Shown here: positions 1 through 12,282 of the stretch, piece after piece
Layout of the letters: every line of letters starts with the position of its first letter
Numbering within the stretch: position 1 is the stretch's first letter
From: Telmatactis stephensoni
Lineage: Eukaryota > Cnidaria > Anthozoa > Actiniaria > Isophelliidae
Length of the DNA stretch: 64,000 nucleotides
Direction: 5' to 3'
Assembly (NCBI GenBank): GCA_029948255.1
Contig: JALIZF010001781.1
Location: 372,001 to 436,000 of the forward strand
Program-made: the position numbers and the translations under genes
Notes under the pieces: model-generated
What the model saw: the letters and a program-made list of their open reading frames with translations, nothing else
Told to the model about the DNA's origin: nothing
The model's database searches: none

Positions 1-25
1 AAATGACTTAATTAATATTGATCAA

Positions 26-178
26 TCCATGCATGCATGCATGCATCCATCCATCAATCAATCAATCTTGAAATCATCAACCAATCAGTCAATCAATCAA
101 TCTTGAAATCATCAACCAATCAGTCAATCAATCTATCAGTCAATCAATCAATCAGTCAATCAATCAGTCCATCAGTCT
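26..178. repeat. ATCA/GTCA simple-repeat tract
   Basis: Degenerate tandem repeats of ATCA and GTCA units, with a longer unit containing CTTGAAATCATCAACCAATC seen twice. The same repeat type resumes at about 526-570 on the other side of a SINE-like segment, so the SINE probably inserted into an existing simple-repeat tract. The open reading frame through it is a by-product of the repeat. Confidence 0.85.
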
Positions 179-525
179 TGGGAAGCAAGGGTCCCTCGTT
201 CAATCCCTGGACGGGGCATCACATGTGGCTTGAGTTTCTTGTTCGTTCTCTCCCTTGCTTCGAGGGTTTTTTCTCTGGGTTCTCCGGTTTTTCCTCCCTC
301 AGTAAAAACGAACTTGTTTCGATCTAAGCTGTGCTCTGTGATCAGACATGAGTCGTATGGTGGCTGCTACGTGTATGTGTATGTAAATTTGTACGTAAAT
401 GTGTGATTGTTCAATTGTTCGTAATGAAAGCACCCTTGTAAACCTTCGACTCGATCATGTTGAGCTGCGCCCTTCGTAATTCAGCACTTGGCTGCGAGGA
501 AGGGTGATGAGCTACCCCAAATTTA
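179..525 (+). mobile_element. tRNA-derived SINE copy 1, A-box region deleted
   Basis: This matches the SINE at 15411 nearly base for base from the B-box region onward. The opening GGGAAGCAA is joined directly to GGGTCCCTCGTTCAATCCC, so the A-box part of the tRNA-like head is missing. It also carries about 74 bases near 440-510 that the 15411 copy lacks. It ends in GATGAGCTACCCCAAATTTA. Confidence 0.75.
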
Positions 526-721
526 ACTAATCAGTCAGTTGGTTAATCAATCAGTCAATCAATCAATCTGGTATAGCAAAGCCACTGAGCTATTACCCTG
601 TGAGTTACTTATACATACATATAGAGCATCATTTACTTTGTACATCTAGTCATTCATGCCCAGTTGTCAAAATTTGGCAATTGACCAAAGCAACAAGCTG
701 TCTTCAAAAATATCTTCTTAC

Positions 722-3700
722 CTGCCTAATGACTTCCATTCTAAGTTTCCTACTTGTGATATTCCACAATAGTTTCTTGAAAGTCAGAACTTCCACATTT
801 TGAACATCCCTGAGTCGCCTAGAGAATGGAGTAAATTCATTTGAAAAAGTAATATTTTCAAAACTATACTGGTTGTCAGTAGAAGGTAGAAACCTGAGAT
901 GTGTAGACAAACAGCCATTTGTCCTGGCTAAACAGTTAAATATAAAGTTAAACTTTTTCATGAATTCCAATGGCTTGGCCTCTTCTTGCACCTCTGCATC
1001 CTGCTCTTTTTTTCCCCTTTTGGGATCCATTTGTTGGTCATCCATGGAGGACTAGCCCCAACAAGTACAGGAACCCCCAGAAAACAAAAAGGTTTGGGTT
1101 CTTGAATAATGATGGAGACTATTTTCAGAATTACATTTCACATCAAAAGGACCCCATTATTAGTGCAAGATTTTAGGTTTTAGGGTTAGGGCTAGGTGAG
1201 GGGTAGACCCTAACTCAGTCCATAGCCCTAAACCTAATCTTTATCTAGCCCTAAGAATAGGGTACTTTTGATGCGAAATGTTGTTCTGAAGCTTGTGAAA
1301 TAGCCTCCACCTTGAATAATCACCCCTGCTCAAATAATAATTTATTGCTGTTATTTTGAAGAAAAGTAAGAAATAATTACCCCACTTAATTAATTGCCCT
1401 ACCCCTCCCACTTAGGTTTTGAGGAATTAAGTAAATCATTAATAAGCCCCTTTCAAACAGCAACAAATTACACAAACTCACTTGTTTTATTTGTTTACTG
1501 ACAATATTCCAGTTGTAATTTCCATATACCTGTATTTATTGCTCTCCTGCCCTTAATCATTTGCCAGTTATTTTTCATATCCATATGAAAAATGCGCGTA
1601 ACAAATAATAAATATTATTATTATTATTATCATTATTATTATTATTATTAGGTCTTGGGGTCGAGGCTAAGCAGTATCTTACATCTGTAGTGTGAATTAA
1701 TTCTCTACTCAGGTTGTCTATTTATAGAAATTCCGTATTATTATTATTATTTTTTTTTTAAGGAAAAATAAAATCGGGAAGTTTGAAATTCCGTATTATT
1801 ATTATTATTATTATTACTAAATTAAGTAGTCTGTATTAATAATCACCCTGTGTGAATAATCCCCCTATTATGGGGTGATTATTCAGGAAAATATAGTCAC
1901 ATTTGAGCTACCTGAAATTCTTTTAAACAAAGCTGGGGTCAATTCAATAAAAGTTTTACACCACTTGTAATTTACAATTTATTTTATGTAAAGTATTACT
2001 AGGCCAATTTACATGCTAAATATACAATGACCTGATATGAATTTTATTGTTTTTAGCACTCCATTTTAATTGATTTTCATTTCAAAAAATTAGCCAATCA
2101 GGTTGATTTGTTTATTTTTCTGAATGAAGCTTTATATCAAAATCATTGTGGTAGAGTGTAAATCTGCTGTTACTTGTCAAATGTAAGTAAGTGTAAATTT
2201 GAAAGTTTTTGTACAAATAAACTCACCATTTCACATAGGCAGCCAAGCCTCTGTTACAGACCATAATCAATTTTCGTTGTTCTGATAATTCTTGATCACT
2301 GGCCTTGTGGAGAAGAACTTCAGTCTTTCCACTTCCTGCAGGTCCAGATATATAGCACTCATCTGAAACACCATCTAATAACAAGGCCTGACCTGGTGTT
2401 AACTTACTAAGAGATTCATCAATACTTGTAGAATTCCAAAATTCCTTCAGGCCTGGATGTGTTTCTGCATAGTAAACCAAAAGCCTGTCATACTCTTCAT
2501 TACTGAACGCAGAATTCTGGAGTGGTGGTCTGTAATCCTCCAACCAATTTTGCAAAGCATCCTTAGATGAGATATTTTCTTTGTTGAGCATCCCATCTCT
2601 ATTGAATGTGTCAATAGAAACGTTTGGCATTGCCACTGCATAACGAACTGTTTTCTTCTCCATCTTCAATTTTCTCAGGGCACGTTTTATGATAGAGACA
2701 GAATTGTACAGTTGATCATTTGCTTTAGTGTACTCTTCTGCAAAACGCTTTTGTTTTTTGGGGTTGCTTATACCTTTTACCTCAAACCTCATTATGCCTC
2801 TGTCTTTGTGAAGCACCATAAAATCCATCTCACCTACATGATCTACACAGTATTTAATTGTGCAAATAACCACCATGGGTTCCTCCAGTTGACGGAACAT
2901 ATCATAAACTTTTTTTTCTGCCACTCTTCCTTCATGTTCTGGGTTGAAAGGTGGAAATTCCTTGGGGCACATGTAGGTCCTAAAACATCTTTCTGAAATT
3001 GCACACATGTAGAAAAGAAGTTAATTTTTGATCATAAGAATGGCAATCAATCAATCAAAATTGACACTTGTCTCAGAAAATAAATTAGCCATTGCTCACT
3101 TACAGTCTGCAGAGGGTGGTAGCTCCTAACAGAACTGTACACGGATGTTACTAAAACCAGGAATGAGGAATGGAGGAATGGGGAATGAGACTGGGACGAG
3201 CTAGCGGTCAACAAAGGCACAGCATTCCCAAACTTCCACGATGATCAGAACAACCAAGAGAGCACAAATAAGAAAGGGAAACTTCTTAATACCGCGCACA
3301 CCATGATAAATTATTCTCGGTTGGGCTATTTTTAGTAACCGGATCTAGTTTAATTTTCGTCTTACCCAACTCCCGTGCGTCATAATTTGACACTTCTGAC
3401 CCAAAAATTTCAAAGTTTGCATTCAAAAATCTCAAAATTTGCACACTTCTACAAATAAATAAACGAAAACAAAAAAATAGATAAATTTGGAAACTACAGA
3501 CGTTGAGAAATAATTTTGTGTTTTGTGGTGTTTTGGCGGGAATTTTTTTGTACAAACCTGGAATGCGCGAGTCGGCAGCTATTTAACGCCCAAACATTTT
3601 ATTCAGCCGATTTAACTTTGCAAGTGAATCTTTGGCAAGTTGTGTGACGTTTCTGTCTTTATTACCTCTAGATGGACTCTCAAGGAAGTCTTTTTTCAGT

Positions 3701-6029
3701 ACTTAGATGTCGACAGTCGAGCAAGTGGAGAAGATAAGACCAATTTTTCAAGGAAAATGAGTTGGACAGTACTTTGTTTTAGTAGGAAATTGAACTAATC
3801 TTGATCCGTAGATTCGCCGAAAATTCACCTGTATAAAATGGACAAATTCAGTTTTTCTCCTGATGGTTCTAAGTTGTCATTTGAAAACCTGGAAATTCTT
3901 GTAGCTCTCATTATCATGTGAGTAGAAGAGTAAAGAAAATGCCCATTTTCTGTTGAATCTGTATTCTGAAATGGCACTGCTATACGTGGGAGGAGCTCTC
4001 GATCGAGACTACAATGGAGACTCAAGGGGGTTGGATTGACTCCACAAAACACTTACTGTAAGTTTGTTAAAAGTTTTGATTTCAGAAAACATTCTCTTTT
4101 CGTGCAATTTAGAATAAATTAGAACTCGTAAAGTTTTCAATGATTACAAATTTTTTAATTAAACGTAATTTATAATTCTAAATTGCACTCAAAATCATGA
4201 GATTACATATACAAATTTTTTCATGTTTATTATTATTAGGAAATCATATATATGGCTTTCTCGTGGAATTTGGAATAAATTTGAACTCGATCGTGGGATT
4301 TTAAAAACCTCAAATTTTTGAAATCCCACTTTAAGACGTTTCCCGTGGGGGAATGACGTGGGGAATGCTGTGCCTACCTCGCATTGAAATTGCAAGTCAG
4401 GGAACCGATAGTCTTTACACAGCCTTATTAAAGACTCCTGCAAGACCTGGCTGGAAACAGAATACAAAGTTGATACCCAATGCATATGACCTAAACACAC
4501 TTTTACACATGTAGGATGCATTTGGTGCACTCGTATGGTTTACTGCGCATGTTTCTGACATGAACTGGCATAATTCAACAACACAAATTTCTTTGTTTTA
4601 GACATTAATGAATTTTGTATTTTGAACTGCCACTATTGATTGATGTTGATTTCATAGAATGGGACCCAGGGCATCATGGGGAGTGGAGGGGGAAAAGGAA
4701 AGACCTTTGTCTGTTTTATATGTTCATGTCACAGAATTCCTCAGAAAGTCTCAAGTTTGGATTGTATTTACAAGAAATAAAATATTTATGCAAGATGATG
4801 TTATAACAGCAATTAAGTTACAAAGTTCAATAGTAATCAAATTGTAAATGCAACTTACCTGGAAAGTGCCGCTCAAGAAGTTCTAACTTGTAATGGTCTA
4901 AACTTGGTTGAGCCTGTCCCTGTTAATACAAAACATGTAATGACCAAGTTTCAGTTATTTGGTGTCCCAGAGGCTTTTCTCTTTTATCAGCATAGTCATT
5001 GTTTTAATTGATCTTGAGACACATAGCAGCAAGTGTATTAAATAAATGCATCAACCAGTAGCTTCCCACAGGGAATTTCTCAAGATTAAACATACACGTA
5101 TATTTCTTTCCAAAGGGGGAGGGCAAACATAACTTTTGCTACAGTCAGCTTAATTGCTCCCAGATGGGGAGCTAGACCCTGGTCTTTGCTTTTAACAATG
5201 CTCCTTGACCACTCTATATTTTGACTTGAGTTCATTGACATTTTTTTAAGTGTAAAGACTGGTTTTCACACTACAATAAATTATTTGTCAGCCAAATTTG
5301 AGTTCTGCTTTTAGAAATCCAGTTCATTTGATTTTCCTTTAAAAAATCAGCCAGGCATGAAAAAATACAGTGCCTGGAGCTTCAGGAGAGCAAGGAAAAA
5401 AGCTGTTTTTGCATATTCTTCCAAAACATGGCAAATGTCTTGTTTTGTCTCATAGGACTCCTTAGCCTGGTTATTAGATAGCACCGACTAAGGCTGGAGA
5501 CAAATGGTCAGTGATTACAATCAACTCAAAAGCTTTTACTACTTTGGCGATTACATGTATGCATATTAAGTTATATCAATGAAACCTCATTTCTATTTCA
5601 CAAAATTCACACTTCTCCTATATGGTGCATCTCAATTGTTAAAAAATTCTATGGTTTTTCCTCGGGTTGACTTTTCTTTGAAGATTTTCCATCGCTTCGT
5701 TGATTCTGACTTCTGTATAAACAGTCTACGTAAAACTCGGCTTCCTGGTAGATCTGCTTAATCCTAATCTGAAGAAACTACAGACGCTAAATATAGTGGG
5801 TTTTTTTACAAAGAATACAATACATTTCTGTTGAATTATGTAAACTGTGTTCTCTATTTGTGTCCTCTAAACAAACGAAGACATGCCCGATCAGTTGATC
5901 GCTTTCCCGATCGCTTTAATAATGTCGAGGGATATGAGACTCAAGATCTTCATAACAATTCATTTCTCATGTAAAAAGTTTACTTAATACTTTCCCTACC
6001 TGATGAGAACGTCCTGTAGCTCCTATCAT
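722..6029 (-). CDS. NERD-domain / SF1 helicase gene, 5' part (paralogue 1)
   Basis: Coding exons on the minus strand: 6000-6029, 4859-4919, 2227-2992 and 722-818. The gene runs off the left edge. All four junctions have GT donors and AG acceptors, and the phases close to 318 codons. Residues 1-30 come from the first two short exons; the start ATG at 6027-6029 is inferred because it gives an open join. The NERD domain covers about 46-170, with acidic residue D87 in the segment GEMDFMVLH and the E-x-K pair E101/K103 in FEVKG, as in PD-(D/E)xK nucleases. The helicase begins near 225, with Walker A GPAGSGKT at 247-254. The last visible exon corresponds to the segment after motif Ia in paralogue 2. 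The Walker B and C-terminal exons must lie to the left. NERD-helicase fusions are expected to cut or remodel nucleic acid; the substrate is unknown. Confidence 0.8.
1108..1311. repeat. Foldback MITE in intron of the NERD-helicase gene
   Basis: Two arms of about 55-70 bases form an imperfect inverted repeat. The left arm contains CACATCAAAAG and the right arm CTTTTGATGCG, both flanked by matching sequence. Near the hairpin tip are TTAGGG-like and CCCTAA-like stretches that pair with each other. Confidence 0.65.
1612..1822. repeat. ATT-rich microsatellites
   Basis: Three short ATT/TTA runs, at about 1612-1650, 1735-1750 and 1792-1817, lie in the intron between 818 and 2227. The last two follow the same short sequence (AATTCCGTATTATT), suggesting a small duplication. 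Confidence 0.7.
3009..4858. other. Intron of NERD-helicase gene 1, no other gene seen
   Basis: This is the intron between the exon at 4859-4919 and the NERD exon. It holds a short GGAATG-rich stretch at 3160-3200 and several short spurious frames. I recognise no domain, RNA gene or clear mobile element. Confidence 0.5.
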
Positions 6030-6194
6030 TCTTATAAAGGGGTATTTTCAGTAGCAGTTAAATCCTTCACCAGCCGTTGACAACCCTCATAGATTCCTTG
6101 TAGCCCAACTGTATTAAAAAATTCCCGCGCTTTTACAAACGCATCGGGAGCAACGCGGGGGGCTCGCGGGTTCAATTTTCAAGAACCCGGATGT

Positions 6195-6383
6195 AGTGAT
6201 GTTGCTGGGGACGGGAGGGCAAACCAAGGGAGGGGAGGGGGGAGGAGAGGGGGAGGGGAGGGGGCGCTCTTTTCCTTCCCTTCTCCTTCCGTCCCCAAAA
6301 AGAGCCGGAAATCGAAACACCGCTTACTGTTCTCTTCTCTTCTCCTCTCTTCTCTTCTGGTTTCGTCTCGTCTCGTCTCGTCT
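6195..6383. repeat. Purine-rich then CT-rich low-complexity tract
   Basis: GGGAGG-type repeats at about 6205-6270 are followed by TCTTC/TCTCG repeats up to the hairpin at 6384. Open frames here are low-complexity artefacts. Confidence 0.7.
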
Positions 6384-6466
6384 TAGCCTCCTACGCAGGC
6401 GTTTTTAGTCTCGATCCAGTAAATGTCCCTCAGGATCGAGACTAAAAACGCCTGCGTAGGAGGCTA
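6384..6466. mobile_element. Perfect 34-bp hairpin MITE
   Basis: The arms at 6384-6417 and 6433-6466 are perfect reverse complements of 34 bases, separated by a 15-base loop. They begin TAGCCTCCTACGCAGGCG. A longer relative sits at 35215-35327 and a half-copy near 50740-50772, so this is a dispersed foldback family. Confidence 0.85.
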
Positions 6467-7158
6467 GTCTCGTCTCTTCTCCTCTCTTTTTTTCTGGTTT
6501 TTCTTCTGGATTTAAAAAATATCATATTAAACAAGAGATTTGAAAAAAAATTTTTTTTTTAATAATACTAATAATATAAAAACAAACAGAAAGCGTTGAT
6601 ATCGCGCTAAAACTTAAGAAGAGAACTAATAGAGGTAAGAGCAATGACTCAGTGACATTTTTAAAGCTTTTATTGAATAAATCATGATATTTCGTATTTC
6701 TATGAAAAGTCCAAGAGTTACACTAATATTGTTTGGGCTACCTGTGTATACATGAAAAAGTTCTCGATACCGATTGGCTAGATTGGCTAAGCAGCGCTGT
6801 TTTTTAAAAAATAGTACAGAAAAAGGAAATACAGTGGATACAGTGGGGAATATGGTTTTACTAGTCATGGTGGGGCTAGCAGTCTGTTGTAAGTGGATTT
6901 CATAAGCAATGCAATGTTGAGAGGTCATGGACGTTTATGGCTGTTTAGATCCCTTAGATCCCTTGAGATCTATAGATCCCTTGAGATCATTCTTCAGAAT
7001 TTATTGAGACAAATTTGTCACAGTCAAAACATTTTTTGGTCTATATAATGTCGCACAAACGTTGCTTCAATTACGAATTTGTGTGAGATCAGTGACGGTA
7101 CAGTGAATTTAATCTTATTTATTGATTAAATTTTGTTTTTTAAGGGGCAAAACATTAA

Positions 7159-7789
7159 GGTAATGCGCTCGCGCATTCGTGCGCATAACGTTTGCGCATG
7201 TTTTGCACGCGCGCGCTGATATCGATGATTGGGCTTCCTGTGTTCTAAAATATTTCAATATGGCGGACGCCACGTAACTGTATTCAAAGCCTTATAACTT
7301 AAAATCTAGCACCGCGACCTATCCTAATCTTTTGCTTTTTCGACGTATTTTTATAAAAACTAAAACATATCAAAAAAGGAAAAAAATTCCTCGATAGGTT
7401 TTTGAGAAAATCGCGAAAAATCGTCAAAATGAACGTCCGATTCGCGCGTAAGTACACCTGATTTTCATCTTTCAATTGCGAATACTCAGCTTTACCTACA
7501 AATAAGTGAAGACATATTACTTTTCATGATACTTTGTCTACTTTAGCATGTCTGAAAGCCTTTAGTTTGCAAATTTGCAAAGACTTACCGTACGCTAGAG
7601 GTCAGACTCTGAAATCTGTTGTTTTCGTTCGAAAAGGCGAGATTTCGCTCTTTTCGAGCTATCATAGCACCAAAACTAGCACCGTGACCCCCCATTTTCT
7701 TTATTGATTTGATGTTCCCAACTCAAAAACAATCTACATAATGATTTATAGAAAAATTTGTCGATAAAAACTCGCGCGAGCCCATTACC
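7159..7789. mobile_element. TTAA-flanked MITE
   Basis: The terminal inverted repeats start GGTAATG followed by C or G and then GCTCGCGC (16 bases), and the element is flanked by TTAA at 7155-7158 and 7790-7793. A TTAA target is typical of piggyBac and Kolobok superfamilies. The 631-base interior is AT-rich and non-coding, so this is a non-autonomous copy. Confidence 0.75.
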
Positions 7790-7855
7790 TTAAGCTGAAC
7801 TGAAAACCGGCGCATTAAATCCGCATCGCTTATCAGACCTCATCAAATCAATCCG

Positions 7856-8483
7856 CAATCTCGTACCCAGAGCCTGCGTTCCTCTTGGTCAGCGACCGAG
7901 AAACGAGAGGCTCTGGCCAATACAGTTATTTGGAGCACTCTGATTGGTTGACAGAACAATAGAAGGAGCGTTTGAATTTTACATTCTTCGCATATTTTGA
8001 GAATCGAGATTTCCCGGAATTATCCTAAATCATTACTTCCAGATCGATTTTCGATAAGTAAAATTGTTCAGAGTAGCCTGAACCATTGTCAGAATATAAA
8101 AAGATTGTCAGACTACTTCATATCGAGAGAATATGAGCAAGCGATAAGATTTAGTGCAGTTTTCATAGGAGATTTGTGGCCTGTTGGTCGTTGAAGGTCG
8201 TGCTTCGAAGAGGGCCGTTGGACTATCGATTCAAATTCACTTGACAGACTTCAAAACGTGAAATAAATCCCACAAATGACTCACATAAATATCATTCTTT
8301 ACCTCTGAGTATATTTCTAAATACGGTACATAAAAATAAGCTCTCGATCAGCAATTTTCTGTCACAGATAGAGCTTGACATGCGTAGTTGAGCCTAGTCC
8401 GCAAATAGCGGACTAAAAATTTGTATTGGCCAGAGCCTCTCGTTTCTCGACCAAGAGGAACGCAGGCTCTGGGTACGAGATTG
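7856..8483. mobile_element. MITE with 9-bp target duplication (MULE-like)
   Basis: The target duplication ATCAATCCG lies at 7847-7855 and 8484-8492 with no mismatch. The inverted repeats begin CAATCTCGTACCCAGAGCCT and extend about 60 bases; the left copy has 7 extra bases. Each repeat can also fold on itself (CCAGAGCCT pairs with AGGCTCTGG). A 9-bp duplication with long inverted repeats fits Mutator-like elements. There is no transposase ORF. Confidence 0.85.
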
Positions 8484-8492
8484 ATCAATCCG

Positions 8493-10440
8493 CCAATGGC
8501 GGACATAACTCGTGGATTGAGCTATACGTGCAGAGCGGAAGCCCATGAAGCATTGAGAGCTGAATGTTTTTACCCATTTAGTATCTTTTTTACTTCCATG
8601 AAGTGTCTTTTGTGTAATCCTTAGCCCTTGGTCATGTTTAGTAGCAATTTCAAGCCATAAAAATTTTTTTCATTGCATAACACCGCGTACTTTCATATGG
8701 AGCGTAAACTGGTTGCTTTTGTACCATGACGTTACATCAGACTCACTATGTAGCGTGACGGCCAAAATCTGAATTCATTGCTGAAGACGTATGATAAACA
8801 CACTTTTTGGAGCGGAATTGGATTTCCTGTATTACGTGATGTTGCATCACACTCATTGTACGTTGCATCACGGTCAAAGGTGCCGCATTGTCTACTGAAT
8901 TCGACGCTTTAGATCAAACAAATGATAAATACAATTCCATTACACACAATTATATACATCTCTTATTCGTCAGTATCTGAGGTATTAGTTACAATATGCG
9001 TCTCAAAGTGTACAGTCAATCAATTACACTAGATTTTACAAAAAGTCAATTAGATCCACTGAGTTATTTTGGCCAAGTTACACAAGTCTTGCCTACAGCT
9101 ACCATTAGCTGACTCGTCAAAGGTTACGATGAATAAAATAAAACATGTTTGCATTTTGATCAAATATTAATAATATAAAGAAAAAGTCGAGTCAAATCAA
9201 TGCCGTTTTCGTTTCCTGCTTATTTCAACGTTCTCTCTTGTGCTGATAGAGTACAAACACAAACTAGCGGCTCGACTCACGGCCAGTTTCATGAGGCTCT
9301 TTTGCAATCCACGAGTTAAAAAGAATAAGACCAAACTTAAGCAAAACTACACTGAGGCTGAAGTTAAGATTTCGTGAAAAGTTGTTTCAAAACGAATTTT
9401 CTGAGCAGTGTTTGTTGATTGATTGTCAGCTGATTGTCAGTGGTTTTAACACACAGTTTAAAACAGATTAACTATGGTCACTATAAATCTGCTTTTGTTT
9501 TGAAACTCGTTGCATTATTGTCATCGATCATTCCTTTAAAATACTCACGAATTCGAATTTTTGAAGAGGAAAAGCAAAAGAAAATGAGTCGGCTCCGGGG
9601 CCGGGTACTCTTCCAGTTTAATAATAATAATAATTATAACATATTTAACCAGGGTAAGCTCATCAGCTTGTGGCTGTTATCAAAAAGCGCCCTGGATAAA
9701 ATAAATTAAAACTAGCTATTTCTAATAGAAAGTGAAGTGCTGCGAGCAGAAAACAGCTGGTGTATCCACGTTAGCAGAACTGTTCCCCTAAAACTTACGA
9801 AAGTACACCGCTTTCTCTGATATATCAAATGTTTCTTGTCTATCTCCTGTGCGTTGTGTGACGAACACTGCTAGTTGACCTTCAATATTGAACTACAAGG
9901 ATCAGTGTCGGACACACACAGCTCAAAAATATTTAGCACTTTGAGTAAAGCAATTTTTCAAACAATCTCAAACGGCTAGCGTTGGCAATGATTATAAAAC
10001 TAACTGATTTTAAAAAGCTCGTTTATCTGATTTAGGAAAAGATGTGAATCGCTGATCGTATGTATCGCGTGTTTGTCTAGTGACATCCTTGAATCGACTC
10101 TCGATACGGTATGGACTTGAACCGCTGATCGTATGTATCGCATGTTCGTCTAGTGACATCCACAGATTACACTGTGTTCCGAATAGGAGGCTACTCGCTT
10201 CGCTCGCAGCAATAAAATAATCTTAAATGGGACTGGCATCAATATCTAACTATTTATAACTAATATATCTATATGATTAAAAACTTGCTATGAACTATAT
10301 TGATAAAATATCATAAAATATCATAAAAAGCATATAAACATTTTAAAAACCTTAAGTTTTGGGTATAGGGATGGCCGCTGAGCCCCTCAAACCCTGACTG
10401 TCCTGACTCTGTTTCAGAGCAAAATTACCAAAACCATTAC
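8493..10440. other. Intergenic stretch without a recognised gene
   Basis: AT-rich sequence with no convincing coding frame. A segment of about 40 bases containing CGCTGATCGTATGTATCGC is present at 10050-10088 and again at 10121-10159 with two mismatches, a local tandem duplication. Confidence 0.5.
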
Positions 10441-10454
10441 CCTGTTCCGTCTGT

Positions 10455-10750
10455 TCCAGATTTGACTCTAGAGGAAAAAGAATCCAAGAAGATATGGATA
10501 TGTGATATGGCGTGCCCCCAGGACCGGAGGTAAAATATCAGCAAGAAAATATCTGAAAAGCTAGCTAAATACCAACAGCTTGCATTTGAAACTCGTGAGA
10601 AAAGAAGAGATTGTCAAATCACTGTGCTGCCGTTGGTTATAGGCTGCATGGGTGGAGGGATTGAAAAATTGTTAAGTAATGCTAGGAAACTTTTCAGAGA
10701 GGAACACATTGTTTTAAAAGTTGCAACTCAAATGCAGAAAACGGTACCGA
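10455..10750 (+). pseudogene. 3' end relic of a non-LTR element with restriction-like endonuclease
   Basis: One frame reads KYQQLAFETREKRRDC, then LPLVIGCMGGGIEKLL, and ends in TQMQKT. The same layout (KYQELRIELERLW, PIVIGSLGAI, DMQKTVL) closes the minus-strand element at 60550-62411, so this is the C-terminus of a related element downstream of its endonuclease. Upstream, KKIWICDMACPQDR is followed by a stop. No start or reverse transcriptase remains. Confidence 0.75.
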
Positions 10751-11039
10751 CATGGAAAGCGAAACAATTCTGATCAGTGCCGCGTGGTCAATGAGTTAGT
10801 TAGGGACGCTAAAGAAACCTACTTTTCATCTATCATTGAGAATAGCAGTGGTGATCAACGTAACCTGTTCCAGTCCATCGATCACTTGCTAAACCGTAAA
10901 GAGAAATTCAACAGTTTCTTCACAGAGAAAATTGCATGAGACCATTCGTGCAGCTGTCGTGGCTGATGCAGTTGGTACTCCTTGTTATTCCTCTGAACGT
11001 GTTAGTGATGCTCTTGAACGTGAATTCACCCATTTCAAA
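10745..11039 (+). pseudogene. LINE ORF2 fragment (CR1/L2-like), frameshifted
   Basis: The frame reads RNNSDQCRVVNELVRDAKETYF, then RNLFQSIDHLLNRKEK, then FFTEKI. After a frameshift at about 10934 it continues as TIRAAVVADAV and ERVSDALEREFTHF. This is the linker between endonuclease and reverse transcriptase of CR1/L2-like LINEs; compare FRSIDRLLH and [10 protein letters not shown] in the element at 39427-42599. It is joined directly to the unrelated retroelement end before it. Confidence 0.7.
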
Positions 11040-11059
11040 TGAAGGTATTTGTTAGTCTT

Positions 11060-11280
11060 TAGGGACGGACCATTAGAAAAGTGATTGGGGGGGGGGGGGG
11101 GGGAGTTTGGGATTGGCATAAATTTTTTTTTGGCCACCAAAAGTGGAAATGAATTTTTTTTCACTTTGGCAGGAATATTTTTTTAAAGAAAATGTCCCGG
11201 CAGATTTTTTTTTTCAAAATTTTTATTCGAAATAAATTTTTTTTTGCTTTCAAATCCTGTAAAACCCACAAGGGAAGAAA
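11060..11280. repeat. Poly-G tract and T-rich low-complexity repeat
   Basis: A 17-base G run at 11087-11103 follows GGACGGACCATTAGAAAAGTG and is followed by several T8-T10 runs. The poly-G plus fixed flanks suggests a dispersed repeat, but there is only one copy in the window. Confidence 0.5.
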
Positions 11281-11875
11281 GGGTCGTTGTATTGAAAACT
11301 AGATTAATTGGTTAATCAAGGGCAACAGCCGATAAAGTAGCAATGAGTTATAAATGAATACAACTGAAGTTTAAACTATTTTTTCTTCACTGATAGTACG
11401 CAACGGCACAAAACACAGACGAGAGCACAATACAGTGAATAGCCGCAACAACGTGCATGGCAGTTTTACGTACGAAGAAAACGTCTACAATCCTTTGGGT
11501 TAGTTCTCATGGTATCATACCCACGGCATTAGACTGCTTTTGATTTTCCGGATGAATGATGGCAGTACGTCAATCACGTGATTACTCAACGTAAATATAC
11601 CTATTTGCAAAAACACTGACCCTCAAAACATTGAATCTGAGACCGATATGAACTTTGAAAAATCTGTTGGTAGCATGATTTTAACAAAGCGTGTGCATGC
11701 ATGTGGACGTTTCAAAACAGCGACTGAGACAAATTCTTGGTATTCTAGACACGATTTTGTAGCGAATTCATAGATAAAACATATGAGATCCATATATTAC
11801 TAGTGTACCCAGGAGCCATTTCTGGCTCAGCTTCTAGGTTCGAGAATTTTGAAAGGTTTAATGTGCAAATAGGTA

Positions 11876-12282
11876 TATATAGTCAGTTGAAGAAACGTTG
11901 TCGGGTCTAAAAACATAGAACATAGAAGCTGAGACCGAAATTGTGCATGGGATGTCAATAATAATATTCTGATTTATTCATTTACGCTGTGCCTTCGATG
12001 CAAATGCAATATTTTCTTTTGTTCTCGAAGATATTAGCTCCTCCGAGCTACTCTGTAAATTCAAGCTAGATAAATAAAAGAATAAAGTGCGTGTATGTAT
12101 GTATGTATGAAAGCGTATGCAGGACCTGCGTTGGCGGGCCGTTTGGCTTCGAATTTTTATCGGTTTCAGCGTAAATGGATAAATCAGAATATAATTATTC
12201 ACTGATCTCATGCACCTTTTCGGTCTCAGCTTCTATGTTCTATGTTTTAAGACCCGACAACGTTTCTTCAATTGACTATATA
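11876..12282. mobile_element. Foldback MITE with TA-type ends
   Basis: The ends are TATATAGTCAGTTGAAGAAA on the left and its near-exact reverse complement on the right, with arms of more than 70 bases. A second inner pair (ATTCTGATTTATTCATTTACG at 11965 and its complement at 12168-12200) extends the foldback. The termini are compatible with a TA target duplication. The reading frame on the minus strand lies wholly inside it and is not a gene. Confidence 0.8.

Noticed and set aside
819..1045. Extension of the minus-strand frame upstream of the exon at 722-818
   Set aside because: The paralogue at 46070-46172 starts at the equivalent acceptor, so this part is intron read-through.
1173..1250. 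TTAGGG/CCCTAA-like stretches resembling an interstitial telomere
   Set aside because: They are the two arms of a foldback element and not a tandem array; the similarity is limited to two or three units.
6114..6408. Proline/serine-rich and glycine-rich frames
   Set aside because: They come from purine- and pyrimidine-rich low-complexity sequence.
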